From Stenopsyche tienmushanensis (taxonomy: Eukaryota; Arthropoda; Insecta; Trichoptera; Stenopsychidae), in the NCBI GenBank assembly GCA_008973525.1, contig WACJ01000124.1, positions 3,906,001 to 3,970,000 of the forward strand: DNA of 64,000 nt, given 5' to 3'. The notes beneath the pieces were generated by a model that was given only the letters and a program-made list of their open reading frames with translations, was not told the DNA's origin and searched no databases. Position numbers and translations under genes: made by a program. Numbering within the stretch: the stretch's first letter is position 1; every line of letters begins with the position of its first letter. This document shows, piece after piece, positions 1 to 18,860 of this stretch.

Positions 1-2560
1 TTTGTGGTAAGAAGAATGGATTAAAGATGTTCAGAAACAATAATGGAATAAAATAAAATAGATTAGTGTATAAAGCCAGAATAATATATATAGAGTATGC
101 TGGATGGTATTACTTCAAGCCAAAACGAAATAATTTTGGAATTATTCTCATCAATATAAATACTTTTAGAATGCTTGCATTATTAATTAAGTAACATTTT
201 CTTAATGCATCAGAGCATTGTTATTTTTAGCAATATTTCCATTTGCAGTAAAGGATAGATTATTATTTGATTTGAAGACGTGGATGTGAGAAAGAACAAA
301 TAACTCCGTTTCAGAGCCGCAGTTCTTCGGTCATAAATTCACAAATCAATATAAATCAATGTACGTAATGGATATGTTTCTCAGCCACAACTTCCTTAAT
401 AAATGTGGTTGCACCGAAAGATGTTCAGATAGCGTAAAACGTGCATTCGCTCTTCGATTTCTGAAATATCGCCAATGTTTCATGTATTTCGAAATGTGAT
501 TTAGAGCATGTTAATTAGAGAAAGTTGCATGATATTTGCTTTCAATATATACTTGTTCGACACACCGTATAACTTATCAATAAATCACAAAAACGATTTG
601 AAAAACAACAGCCGTGTGTTTATGGAAACTCGCCGATTATAAAGCGATTTGTGTTAAATTGGCAAATTCGATACTGTCCATTTAAATCAGAATTGCAAAT
701 TCATTCGTACATTCGGTAATGATAAACGGTCGATTAATTATTTTTTTGCTATGGGAAATACTTTAAATATTGATCGAGATCGTAGTAAATCTGTGAATTA
801 TAAATTTGATACATATAATAAATATATTTATGCTGTGCTTGAGTAGTAATTTTATTTTTGGACTTGTTAAGCTTGGCTTCAAATTCAGATTGTAGAGAAA
901 AAATCTGCATTATATCTATTCAATGGATGGTTTTAAAGCAGATTTTTCAGGGCATTATAATAAATATGTCTTGAGCTTGCCTCAAATTTATTCATGTTTT
1001 GCATAAATTATATCTGCATTTCATTTTTAGGGATGGAAAATGTTTGCCTTTCCACTTCATAAACTCAATTCTTGCCTCAAAATCTCTTTTGTTAACCAAT
1101 GGTATGTCTCTTCTTGGATCTTCACTAAGATGCTCGAATAACTCTTTACGCGCTGATGAATGCATGTCAATGTTATTCTACTATGTGGTGTGGAGATGTG
1201 GATAGGAGAGATGTGGTTATCACTATTTAATCGATGATCTATTGATTTGACAAAAAAATAAATCTGATTTATCCCAAATAAACTAAATGAATATGTGCAC
1301 TTTTAAATTGTTTGCAATTTATTCTTATAATAAGCACATGAAACTTTCGATTTTTCTCGAGATTTTTGAGTAAACGCTTGAGGTGTCTATGTACTCCCTA
1401 ATTATCCCATTAAAAGTCATACCTTAAGCATTACTTATTTCATGATTTAGCAAATCTTACGCATATTATGCGAAAGTACTTAACTGTCGATATAAAGTGA
1501 GCTCCAGCGCATTTCCCAACGTAATACCATTTAATTTAAAAGTCATAATAAAACGAAAAAGCGGGTGCTTGAAAGCCTTCCGGGCATGAACGCTAAGTAA
1601 AAAAAGATCCCCAAGAAAATAAATAAAATACAATATTAAGGTAACAATGTCCGAGTGCAAATTTAAAGTAAATTATGCAAAAATGAAACGTTGCGATGCG
1701 GATCTTGTGGAGTACCGGTATTAATTTTGTATTTTTGTAATTAAATTTTATTTTTTCCCCCAAAAAAAATTGCGATCCGAATGTAATATATATTTTTCGT
1801 TTTGCCAGGCTGCATTATAAGGCCTGCTAATATGTACTTATCCATAAATTATACGTCGCATAAATTGCGGGATACGTATGGGAGTAGTTGGGTGGACGCA
1901 AAAAGATGCTATTCTCGACGGATGCGATTACGCGTAGGCGCAAACTTACAAATTAGTTTTAAATTTAAAATAAATTACAATATAAATAGAGGAAATTAAT
2001 GATTCGATACAAAGTAGTTGATCGTAAGTAGGCTCTTGCTAATCTACCGGAAGAGTCGCCATGTTGCCTCAATGGACGTATCAAGAGTAATCGATGCATC
2101 GTAGTTGTTTCGAGAGCGAGCAAAAAAAGCTTCGGCCTTTCCGGTCGCAACTTTTCTTAATGACGTCACTCTGCACCATAATCACTCGAGGGGAATCTGC
2201 ATCAATCCATGGATGACTGTTTTCTTATTGCATTGCATGCAAAACAGTAACATCCTCTTGCTAATAGGCGACGAATATTAAGGGCAATGATTTAAATACG
2301 TTTCACAAAAAAGGTAGTATTTGTTGGCAACCATATTCCAAGAATACTATAGATGGGGAAGCAATTTAAAGTGCAATTCGTATAATTTCACCGATGTTGC
2401 GAACGACTATTTTGGTGAAAAAGCATGTAGTGTTCGATGCTCTTCTAGCGTTATTATTAGCATACGGGCGCGATGCGTGATCGATTGCGAGATAAATCGC
2501 GGCACAATCCGTAAAAATGGTCCCGAACCACGAGTCGGCTGCGATGAACGACGGAACACG
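1..2560. other. AT-rich non-coding sequence upstream of the lowfat exons
   Basis: No convincing exon, RNA gene or intact element was seen here. Short open frames are AT-rich and lack codon-like composition. A somewhat GC-richer patch at about 2040-2200 contains a perfect CRE palindrome (TGACGTCA) at 2161-2168 and could be promoter sequence, possibly for lowfat, whose N-terminal exon is missing. That link is inference only. Confidence 0.4.
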
Positions 2561-2561
2561 T

Positions 2562-2855
2562 TTATGATTTAATTCGTTCGGTGATAGAGGTCGAAATGAG
2601 GCAAGTGATCAATACGTGATCAATCATGATACGGGACACACCCGAGGGTAGACGCTTTGTCGGAGCGTCTTCTTGAACTTGAAGTTGGTCGTCTTTTCGA
2701 AGATCCGTCTTCCGCGGAGAATCTTTCTTCGTCAAGGGTGGGTTCGAAGGGCTGGTCGTCCGAGGAGATCCTTCTCCATCGGTATTTGGTAATCCACTCT
2801 CGTACTGGACGCCTTTTTCCCCCGGCGTAATATCGTCCATATCGTAGAAAATCAT
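2562..2855 (-). other. GC-rich patch with open frames, possible exon of unknown gene
   Basis: About 250 bases are clearly richer in GC than their surroundings. On the minus strand two overlapping frames stay open. One (97 codons, 2855 to 2562) gives a hydrophilic, Pro/Ser/Lys/Asp-rich peptide typical of disordered protein. The other (2934 to 2620) gives an Arg/Ser-rich peptide. No domain is recognised and no clear splice-site pair frames either one. It could be an exon, a transposon fragment or simply a GC-rich non-coding patch. Confidence 0.2.
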
Positions 2856-2929
2856 AGAAAGTCAAAATCATATCGATAATATATGATTTTGCATACAAAT
2901 TTTCGATATTCGAATATATTTGGGCGTTT

Positions 2930-3705
2930 TTCAATATTCGTATATTCGAATATTTCTAAAATTAATCGAATATTATTCGTTAAGTAATTTAGAGAGTTGA
3001 AACAAGATGGAACTCCATAAGTATGATGGCAAAAATATTAAGGAATTAAAGAAGATTAAAAAATCATTAAAGGACATTAAAAGACAAAGACAACGGAAAT
3101 TATTACTGATGAAGAAATATATTTTTTAAGAAAATTGCTCGATGTTCTTCTGCCAATCGAAATAGCAACAAAGAAATGCAAAAAAGTGCCAAGTTTATTG
3201 AAATTATTTTATTGAATTTGTGTAAACTTTATAAGTTTATAAGAGAGGGTTTTTTCAACAGCAGGCTCAATAAAAATGAAATTACGGTCAAGCTTAAAAG
3301 TAGAAACGTTCAATGCACGTTTTTTTTAAAATATGTATTGCTGAAAAGTAAATAAAATTCTGATCCTTTTGATTTCGCTGAAACCAAAAACATCAAAATT
3401 TCACTTGATTTTTAGCCTTTGTCTACGAGAAAACGCGTTGCGCAACAGAAGATGATACTTCTCGCCTTCTCTGTGTGATGGGATCAAGAACCTTTCTTCC
3501 TGAGCGAATAAATTTATTTCTAATGAAGGGAATTTTGTAGAAAAATAAGATGCTTCATTTATATTTTTATAAAATAACACTAATGAAAAAATCCGGGTTA
3601 TATTTGAATCACCCTCGTCTACATATATAAAATATTCGAATATTTTACCAATTTCAGATTCGATATTCGAATAATTGATATTACGAATATTTGGGACCCC
3701 TAGTC
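2930..3705. repeat. Degraded transposon-like repeat with inverted ATTCGAATA motifs
   Basis: Both ends carry several copies of the palindromic motif ATTCGAATA (about 2910-2975 and 3630-3695). The right end finishes with TTTGGGACCCCTAG near 3702. In between, around 3105-3225, a + strand reading resembles a hAT transposase stretch (EIYFLRKLLDVLLPIEIA) before it decays. No target-site duplication was found. The call as an old hAT-type remnant is an inference from layout and the short peptide resemblance. Confidence 0.35.
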
Positions 3706-4567
3706 ATGATTTGAGTCGCAATGATCTATTACTAAAAAAGAGCCATTGTATTTTAAACTAGTAACACTTGATCTGGCGTAGCTTGTATGAAACAATCACT
3801 ACAATGTTTATAGCTGTTATTGATTGATAAATATAAAATGGTTGTCCATTTATTGACATATTTCGCTTTGTATGTTCATCTACATCTTTCGTTATAGAAG
3901 CAGATATATTTTTCTTGCAAGATACGCTCAAAGTATTGAGTTTTCTTCGTTTGATGAACGATGTCTTCTTAATGACTATATTCATTTTCTCATTATGCAC
4001 CATCTCTTCGAGACATTTTCAACGTCCTTATTTACAATTGGAAGGTCTCAAACCTGTTACATGTGGCTTGAGCAATGATCCACTGTATTTTAATGCGTTG
4101 TAAATAGGGAAGGTGTTGACATTTTTCTTGATTAACTGAGATCTATAATATTTAATCATAGCTGCGAAAGAATCGAATAAACATCATTTTATTTTATTCT
4201 TATTAATATTAAATATGATTGCCGTTTTTATGGTGCATCAATGGTTAAAAGCTCTTCAGTGACATAAGCCGATGGATCTACCGTGACTGCTTTTTTAGTT
4301 GGTCGTTTCCCGGTACTGTTTATATGGAGCGGGTATTCAACTCTCGTCCGACTGCTACTCACAGAGCTATGTCTATTTCGTGTCATATTCATATTTATTT
4401 ATAAATAAGGTGTGCTGGGGTGGTTTTGTGTTTTTTGATCTAATAATTATAATCATCGACCTATTTCGTTGAAGATGAACAAGGAATGATTTTTGACGTT
4501 GATATTTATTGCAATTGGAGTCGAACGTATTGATGTATTTATTAAAGCTTTTAAAATGCGATTGTGA

Positions 4568-10844
<6,277 letters not shown>

Positions 10845-10977
10845 ATGTATCCCCGAAACATTCCGCGTGATGATTAAATGATGAAATTTTTATTGGCATA
10901 GTGATCGATCGCTGCAATATTTTTTATCCACGGACCTAAATTTGGCGCTTATGACTATAGAAAAAAAATATACGAAA

Positions 10978-10983
10978 AATAAA
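10978..10983 (+). promoter_or_regulatory. Probable poly(A) signal of lowfat
   Basis: AATAAA 134 bases after the lowfat stop codon, the first such hexamer downstream. Confidence 0.5.
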
Positions 10984-10989
10984 TATATT

Positions 10990-13435
10990 TATTGAACGAT
11001 TGGAAAAAAAATCCAGGCCACATTTATATTGTTGTTATATTCTACTTGAATGCGTCACTTCACCTAAAAAATCCAAATTTCTATATGTGTTAAGACGCTT
11101 ACGATAAAGTGTGCTTCTTTTATATTTGTAACGCTTGGCTGTCATGGACGATCTAACGAGCGCGCGCTGAGCAGACAGTGCGCATGCGCAGTTGAAGTCT
11201 CCTCGATGTACGATTTAGATGATCTATGACAGCCTATATATGTTTTTAGTTCAATTTTTTAATCCCAATAATATAATTTTAACACATACTTTATAATTTA
11301 TAAATCAATCGAATCTTTAAAACATACTAATTCTCATCTTGTATTATTTTCCTGCAAATCAATGCTTCTCATCTATTGAATCTTAATTTAATGTAATCAA
11401 TACTGTGAATACTGTATAATGTAAGAGTAAACCAGTTTTGGACTATTAAAATTTTGTAATTTATTATGCAATTTTTGTTTTTAATATAAAAATTATGTTT
11501 TGCAAAATTTTGTTTGAATCAAATCAAGCATCATAATCTGATTTATATGAAATAATAAAAAGTGTATTTGGCTGTGGTATAAAATTTTTAAAATAGTATT
11601 GTAATCCTTCTGATATATGTTTTAATATCGCAACTATGCTATTGTAATGAATCATGTTTTTGTGCTCTTTTGCTTTTGCTTGCTAAAATCAGGATTATGA
11701 TAAATACTGAAATCAGGATTTATTCATTCATGTATTTTATTAAAATAAAAGTGCCATATGGTGAGCCAAATAATTGGATACGATATATGTTTGTCAGATC
11801 TGTCGAAAAATGTTTTTTTCCTAAGAATTAAATGACATTAATACATCTCAATCCTGTAAAACACACTTCATTGGACGTCCTTCAATTCCTCTTCAGTATG
11901 ATGAAATTTGTAAAAATGTATGAATAAGAAGAGTCATTTTGAAAATTATAAAAAAAAGAAATTAGTCAGGTATTTTAACTACGCTAAAATTGTAAATATA
12001 CGTATGATTATAATAATCTGACGAAGTGATAATAATCGATATGATTTAAGCTAATTTTAGTGAAAAAAGTGTTAAATCAAGTCTATAAGGTATTATTAAA
12101 ATATTTTAGATTATTTCATAGTTAAAAAAAAACATGTCTTCTGTATCTTCCAATATATATACATATATATATATATACGTACATATGATACAAAAATATA
12201 AAAAAATCGTCCTGCTTCTAATCATAAATGTATAGTAAAATAGTAATTTTAGCTAATATTAACAGTAAGAAAAAGATGTGTTGATATCAATGGCAATATA
12301 TACATATATTTTAAGCCTTTTTTTAATGTTAATTTTATTTAAAAATACAAAACGTGAAATTGATCGATATTTTATATATGGCATTAGAAGATTTTCAATG
12401 ATCTCATGTACTTGTCAAAAATTGTGCTTTTTGTATAGTTATATGTTTTTCCGTCTTGATTGTACAACTAGCTGATTTTTTAGTTTGGACTTATATTATC
12501 TGTTAAAAATAGATGCTTTTTGTGAACGATTTTCAAATATGTGCTGAAAAATTTGACCCGTCCAATCCCTCGGATGATTTTATGAATGTTGATATTACCC
12601 TTGTTATGCGTTGAATTATTCTGTTTTATTATTTTTTTTCTCTACTAGAGCTTCCTCGAAATACATTTATTTGTGTTATATGTTCTGAGAATGCAAACAA
12701 ACAAGTCAATTAAATAATAAATCAATAAAAACAGCAAAATCTTTCATTTATGCACTCGTATCAAATGCGATTTGATATATTTTTTATTGAAATAATGCAT
12801 TTTTTTATCAATAAAAATTGATGTAAGATTGTCGATAATATGAGTATGAATTTCAGATTATTAAAATGTTTACACTTTAGATGTGTATCAATACAAAAAA
12901 ATAAATAAATGAGAGAATCGATTCGAGCTTGTTCGTTCGTGCCAATAACCCATGGTACGACACAATACAAGCAGCTTATTTTCTCATCGATAATTTTCGT
13001 GTCTTCCACAAAAAAGACGCATCCAGCAGGAGCGTACTTAAGAGGACAATGGACCTCAAGAAAAGTCGATTCCATCTGCTCGTCAAGTTATTCCAATCAG
13101 CTGAATGCTTAAAAGGCCGGTGACCGGCAGCAAGTACAATTTCTTTATAAAAATGTCCAGTGACAAAAAGCGGTTGACATGCCCTTATCCCGCCCGGTAT
13201 GAACAAACAACCCGAAATTGGATGAAACAACCATGTTACTATAGATAATATTATAAGTGTTCCAGTGAAGACATACATAACATCAATGCATAAGAATAAG
13301 AATGTGGCCATAAAAGCGTTAAGTATATGATCATTTCAGATAACAAACGTAAGCATCAGATGCTCTCAAATCTATGATAGAAATCAAACAATGAGACAAT
13401 ATTAAAATATACAATTCTATCAAGCATCTAAAATA
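10990..13435. other. AT-rich intergenic sequence
   Basis: No gene is supported. It holds a GC-richer spot at 11150-11200 with TGCGCATGCGCA (11179-11190, an NRF-1-like palindrome) and an (AT)n microsatellite at 12153-12177. Short open frames at 12278-13123 have no recognisable product. Confidence 0.45.
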
Positions 13436-13439
13436 AGTT

Positions 13440-13745
13440 TGATAGAATTGGGAAGTATCCTTTCGGGATAAACAGTATTTTTTACGCTCAAAATTATCAT
13501 AAACCATCCACTCATCGTCCCCAGTTACAATCTGATTGATGGATTATATGCCTTGATAAATAGGAATTGCATGTATTCATCCGTTGTTCTTCTTCGACCA
13601 TGGATAATTCATGTGGCATCCAAACACCCATTCTGTCCACACTGTCGATAAATTTTAAATGATACTGTGATCCATGGTGTTTCATGTTTTTGTGATAATT
13701 CCGCGATCTTTGTGTGTTTATACAACGATTTAAGCTTTCGGAATG
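13440..13745 (-). pseudogene. Mariner transposase remnant
   Basis: Read on the minus strand, the region gives in order a mariner-like stretch VDRMGVWMPHELSMVEEEQR with CNSYLSRH after it, then IVTGDDEW followed by YDNFERKKYCLSRK. These match the mariner consensus order WVPHEL, CDSLL, VTGDEKWI, Y.N..RKRSW. The pieces need frameshifts to join and no full-length frame survives, so this is a dead copy. The catalytic first Asp region (TGDDEW) is included; the C-terminal half is absent. Confidence 0.7.
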
Positions 13746-14197
13746 AGCTCTGATATCAGTGGATGGTTAAAATTTTGCTAAAATTAACTAAAAATCGGCG
13801 GATAGTTATGAGACGTTTCTGCCTTGTTTGTTTAGGTGAGGAAAAAAAAGACGTGCTCCCACATGTTTAAGACGAGAATTCTTTATGAAATTTGGCAAGC
13901 ATGTGGGTAATAAATGTTTTCATCACTTGACCTATAATTATTTTAAAATATTCAAATACCCATATTTAATGAACAAAAAACTACAAAAAATTTCGGTAAA
14001 AACACAAACTTTTCTTCGATCGCTCATTATTTATTTATTTTACAATATTTATTTTTAATTATAGGTCAAACTATACACAACATTATACAAAGTATAAATA
14101 CGTTTAATTTTTTTGCTGAAAATCATACGTTCATGACTTAAGACTTAATTGGCCAGATTAACAGCGATATTTTCCGTCTCTCTTTAGGTATAATGTG
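13746..14197. other. Intergenic sequence without recognised features
   Basis: AT-rich, with no open frame or repeat structure that I can support. Confidence 0.4.
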
Positions 14198-14412
14198 CTA
14201 TTTTAACAGCGCCATATTCTGTGGCACTGCGGAGACATTGCACCTGCAATCGCTTCTTGCGCGTGCATCGTTTCCTGTTGGGTGGTAACGTGCACAGGAG
14301 GCGGGAGTCGACAAAGAGTCGTCGGTTGGCCTTGGCTGCGGGATGACGTCCTTCTCGCAGTCAGATCTCATTCTCGTGCTGAATAAAAAGTTACCTAGAA
14401 AATAGAGTTTTT
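14198..14412 (-). other. GC-rich patch, possible terminal exon of unknown gene
   Basis: On the minus strand a TTTTCTAG acceptor-like site at about 14400 is followed by an open frame ending in TAG at 14198. The frame gives about 67 residues with several Cys and Arg (for example SCARYHPTGNDARARSDCRC). Composition is richer in GC than the flanks. No family is recognised and no partner exon was found, so this may equally be a chance frame or part of a repeat. Confidence 0.2.
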
Positions 14413-15054
14413 TTGTTCGACGTCCGTCGATCCCCATTCCATCCATCAGGCCACAGATGATCCAAATGAAGAACAGACCCGTGCGATCCTATGTAACAGC
14501 TTAATTAATAAAGCAAACACCTGACAGTGAGAGGTCATCAGTAGCTCGTAGATGCATTTCTTTGGTTTAAAAATGCACGGTACATCTAATGTCATCAATA
14601 GCACTTATTACACATTAAAATTTGATGTTAACATCATCATAAAACCGACATGAGCAATCCAGCGCATTTCAATAAACATTAACGATAAAAGCAATACACG
14701 TTTATAATATTATCAATGTCTTACATTTGATATTAATGGGGCTTAATCTCTTTGTTTTATCTTATTTGATTTTCGGAGTGAACGTGTTGATTGCTTGGAG
14801 GTGCTTTTGTGATCTTCTTGGCTGAGTGGTTGGGATGTTTTAAAATAGCATTTATGGACGTGTAATGAAAAATTAATTTTTCAGTGTAATTGAGAGCTTT
14901 GTTTATATTTTACATCTAGCTTTGGCGAATGGTTTCACTGAAACACAAACTACAGACAAATGGACAGTACATGGATGTTGATTTATTTGAGTTCTTCAGT
15001 AAAAAACATTTATTACCAAATATTGACAGCTCTTAGGAAAAGTAGATTTTATAC

Positions 15055-15893
15055 TGTAACGTGGGCGCCCTCTGCCGAATTTCGGGGCCCAGTTATCTTC
15101 GCCGCGGACCGGTCGATTTTCTTTCTTCGATCCTTCCGGCGCGCGACGGTATCCTCAGCGCGGGTTTTCCAATAACCCACGGCTGCCGCGTCTCCCGAAA
15201 CGTCGGCGGAAAAGGACTCAAATAATGGGGAGGGGGTGGTGGATGGTGAATCTTCGGACGATGAATTTCAAAGATGGCCTCTTCTTTTGAATATTTTATT
15301 GTCTTCACTTGTAGAGGCTACGGTTGCGAGGCGTAGACCGAGTTTCAACGCTGCTAGCTCAACCAAAGTTATGTCGGGGACTCGGGACTCGGCACTCAGG
15401 ACTGACTCTATCAGTCGTCGAGCCGAAGCTCGACTCCCGCAGGAGAAGAAGACTTGACGGTCGTCGAGCCGAAGCTCGACTCCCCAAGGAGAGCTTGACT
15501 TGCTGTATGGTGCTCTGCACCTCTTTTATACACGGTTTAATGATCCCCTTCTCTTTCATCGATCTTTCTGGACGCCAATTGCATTGCGTAGTTGTTTTGG
15601 AATTTTTATGATGATTGCTGCTGATCCTATTGCTGAATTGATATGGCGCTTCGAGCGCGTTCTATCATTGTTATCTGATCCTACGGAATGCTAATCGTCC
15701 TTCCAGAAAGGTCGATCATTTGATGCTTTTATAAACAAGAGTCTTTATTATGGTCGTTAAGATACGAGAATTGATGGATCATTCAACCGAGTATCGTTAC
15801 GCTTCTAGAAATTCTTTCCCTTGAAATGGAAATTTCCAGGCTTGCATGGCAACCCTGTCTCTTTGGTTGGGGATTTCCCAACTCCACGTTACA
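15055..15893. mobile_element. Solo LTR of an LTR retrotransposon
   Basis: An 839-bp GC-rich block begins TGTAACGTGG and ends CCACGTTACA, so it has the TG...CA boundaries and short terminal inverted repeat of an LTR. Identical 4-bp duplications ATAC flank it (15051-15054 and 15894-15897). There is no internal gag-pol, primer-binding site or second LTR nearby, hence a solo LTR. Within it a 25-bp unit GTCGTCGAGCCGAAGCTCGA(CTCCC) occurs twice (15414-15438 and 15460-15484), each containing a GTCGAGC/GCTCGAC hairpin. Ty3/gypsy or BEL are both compatible with a 4-bp duplication. Confidence 0.75.
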
Positions 15894-16699
15894 ATACATT
15901 GATTTTTTCCATTTGTTAAAGGAAACTGTTAACTAAAAGATTGCATTGTGTGTTGTGTAATATATAATAAAATTGGCACGCTACTGGTTTTGTGGTTGCT
16001 TTATGCTACGTGTAGACACACATATGGATAAAATTAGCCCCAATTCGCTGAAAATTAAATAATTATAGCTTAACTTTAAAATGGAACCTTTGATTTAATT
16101 AATTTTGCAAAATGAAATACATGGGGATTTATAGAATGACTTTAAAATGCATTAATCGGTTGAAATCTTACCGATATTATATATAAATCTACAGTACTAA
16201 AAAGTAAAGTGTCTGCAGCCAAAGTTTTAATTGCTATTTTTTGCAATTCAATGAGAGTCGTGACATTTGATTTTGTTCATTAATGACACGCAGTTAATGA
16301 TGCAAATTTACTGCATTTTTTTAAATGGAGCTTTAAGCTACCAATCGAACAAATTGATATGATTTATGATCCACTGCGGGTTACTTCTTCATGACAAAGT
16401 AAAATCCCATATCGATGCCATAACATAGTGGGTATCGAATGATTTGTTGTGGAAAATCGTCAATCATCCCCTTCATCATTAATCGATCACATTTATCCAA
16501 GCAAATTAATATAGTTTGATAATAAGATTACTTTTGATATATACGATTGCATAGAATTAAAGTTAATCTAAATGATAGGGAGCGGTATTAAAATATATTT
16601 AATGTATGGTGATTATGCTTCGAGGAAGCATTTGAATATTTAAATTTATCTCGTATTGCATAAGATGCGTTTTGAATAGAGCCGGCGTAATGTACGCAG

Positions 16700-17370
16700 A
16701 AGGGTCCTCCAAGATCCACAGTCCTCGACGTCGTCTTCAAAAAGGAAAATCAGGATGAGCCCTTTTTTATACAAAGAGACATAAGGCTGCTACAGGTGCA
16801 CATGTGTGGAAGATAATGACCCTAAAATGTCAGTAAGTGACTGAAACGGGGGTTGGGAAGCTGCTTGATAGCCTCTGGTCAGAAGTATAGGAGATCGATA
16901 TACGTGCGTCAACTTTTGCGCTCTTTTTGGGATTTTTCGGCAGCAGCCTTGTTCCGCTAGGGTGCCGCCGGAACACAGTAATTCAATACACTGCATCAAA
17001 TCTGATGACTATAAATCTATTTTTAAAATACATTTAATAAGACAAAAATATTTAAATTAATATCATAGAACAGAAAAACTTATTAGGGATGGTGAACTTG
17101 TTTGAATAATGTGATAATGGGATGATTTTGTAAATATCTTTAGAAGCGGATAAACATACATACATAAAGACTCAATATTTTCTTCGTGAAATTTCGCCTA
17201 AAAATTAGTTCTAATATAATATTTTATATTTTGCAATCAAAACGCACTTTTTCAGTATTATTTATAACATAAATGATTGTCTTTTGTAAACATTTCAGGT
17301 AGAGGTTCACATTACGAGCGCGACCCGCGAGACGGACGGATTGATTCGCGACCATAAATCTTTGCACTGA
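16700..17370 (+). other. Two candidate coding exons of an unrecognised gene
   Basis: 16700-16795 is a 96-base block framed by ACGCAG before it and CAG|GTGCAC after it, open through 32 codons (KGPPRSTVLDVVFKKEN... ending FFIQRDIRLLQ). 17299-17370 follows a good TTTCAG acceptor and is open for 23 codons to TGA in the same phase (VEVHITSATRETDGLIRDHK...). Together they could be the last two exons of a gene. The reverse strand is also open in places and no family is recognised, so the evidence is only splice-site framing and phase. Confidence 0.22.
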
Positions 17371-17808
17371 GGCCTGTAATTTGAAATGGAATGCTGTCCA
17401 GAGGCTTAAGAAAGGTGGGGGCGGGGGCGCAGCCCTGGCAAATATATATAAATACCATAAATAAAAAAATAAGTACAAACAAATTAATAAAATCGACGGA
17501 ATCTCCAAGCAAAATGAAGGTCGACTTACAAAGTGTATAAACAAATATTTTATTAAATTTTTTTCCACATGTCGAAAAACATATGACATAAATTAATTCG
17601 ATGTTATTTTGTTGATAAATTGACAAAAACATTTTTTTAAAAATTGAGCGTTCCCACGGATATTCAAACGATAGGCAGACAATTAGTTTGTTTATTAATC
17701 TATTCAATAAACGATGCATATATTGTTCGAACATAACAGGGCTTTGAACCGTTATTTTTTTCGTACTATTTTATTGATCTACAAAGAAGTTGTAAATTTA
17801 CAATATAC

Positions 17809-18670
17809 ATACAAAATCTGATCAAAAAATAGGTGAAAGAGTTTTGAGAGCCTCAACTAATGATGTTACATCCATTTCATGTCATATGTCCGATAGCTTG
17901 ATCCGCTAAGATAGACTGTGTCGATTTTGTACACATTATAACTTAAAAGCCGATAGAGTGAGATCGTGTTTATCGCGTCTGTCGCAGAAGGAAAATCGTG
18001 TTTTATTTTACACGGAATTGAAGGATAATCTTCAAGCAGAACTGGGGTTCATGGACAAAATTGTGACGGAAATGAAAGTTAAGTCTAAGACTATGACCCT
18101 GAGATGAAAATGCAGAGTTCCCAATGGAAAACCCCTAGCTCTCCTCACCCTAAAAAGGCACGTCAGTCAAAATCGAACATCAAGAATATGCTCATTGTTT
18201 TTTTTCGATAGTGAGTGTTATGTAAACCATTGCTCTTGAATTTGTGTAAATTCCGAATTTTGCAAAGTCGTATTGCAACGTTTGCAAAACGATATACGAA
18301 GAAAAAGACCAAAAAAATGGACACGTCGCTTGGAGTTTTGGCTAGATAAAATCTTCTTGTGTGTCCACGTCCACCTTACTTACCAGATTTAGCACCATGC
18401 GATTTCTGGCTCTTTCCAAAAATAAAAACTGTGCTAAAAAGAAAATGTTTTGACACTATTTCTGAGACTGAGACGGCCACGAAACAGCAGGTGAACGCCC
18501 TTCCGAACGAAGCCTTCTAAAAATGTTTCCAGTCATGGATTCAATGTTGGGATAAGTGCATCTCTAGTCAGGGACAGTATTTTGAAGGAGATTAATTCCA
18601 TTTCCATGTAAACTTATTACTTTGTTTGTAATCAAATTATTCACCGTATTTTTTGACCAAACCTCGTATA
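17809..18670 (+). pseudogene. Mariner element, inactivated
   Basis: Fragments of a + strand mariner transposase are readable in order: a stretch like SSQWKTPSSPHPKKARQSK then NIKNMLIVFF at about 18110-18210, PPYLPDLAPCDFWLFPK(I)K at about 18365-18430 (normally the third catalytic Asp region, SPDLAPCDFFLFPK), and WDKCISSQGQYFEGD at about 18550-18590. Several frame breaks and stops separate them. The right end reads TTTTTTGACCAAACCTCGTA near 18650-18670, and a decayed inverted counterpart (TCTGATCAAAAAATAGG) lies at 17817-17833. It appears inserted in or beside another repeat whose sequence resumes at 18671. Confidence 0.75.
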
Positions 18671-18860
18671 ATAATTAGGATTAGAAGTATATAGTAATAT
18701 AATTTACTAAATGAAAGGATATTGCCTTGACACTTATTGGCCGGAAGCTCCGGTTTTTTTCCATCAAATATAACGGTTTATCGGTTTTTAGTTTTCGGTT
18801 CAGACTCAAAATTTATTGATGTATCATATTCAAAAACAATATTTTTGTCCAACATTTGAA
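18671..18860 (+). repeat. Dispersed repeat, copy 1
   Basis: The stretch from AATTAGGATTAGAAGTATAT through GGATATTGCCTTGACACTTA matches 21270-21440 (same orientation) and the complement of 28040-28300. It continues into CGGTTT/TCGGTT-rich sequence like that at 21030-21160. No terminal repeats were resolved; probably a hAT-type MITE family. Confidence 0.55.

Noticed and set aside
15093..15694. Open frames within 15.1-15.7 kb on both strands
   Set aside because: They lie inside the solo LTR and share no protein family; GC-rich LTR sequence explains them.
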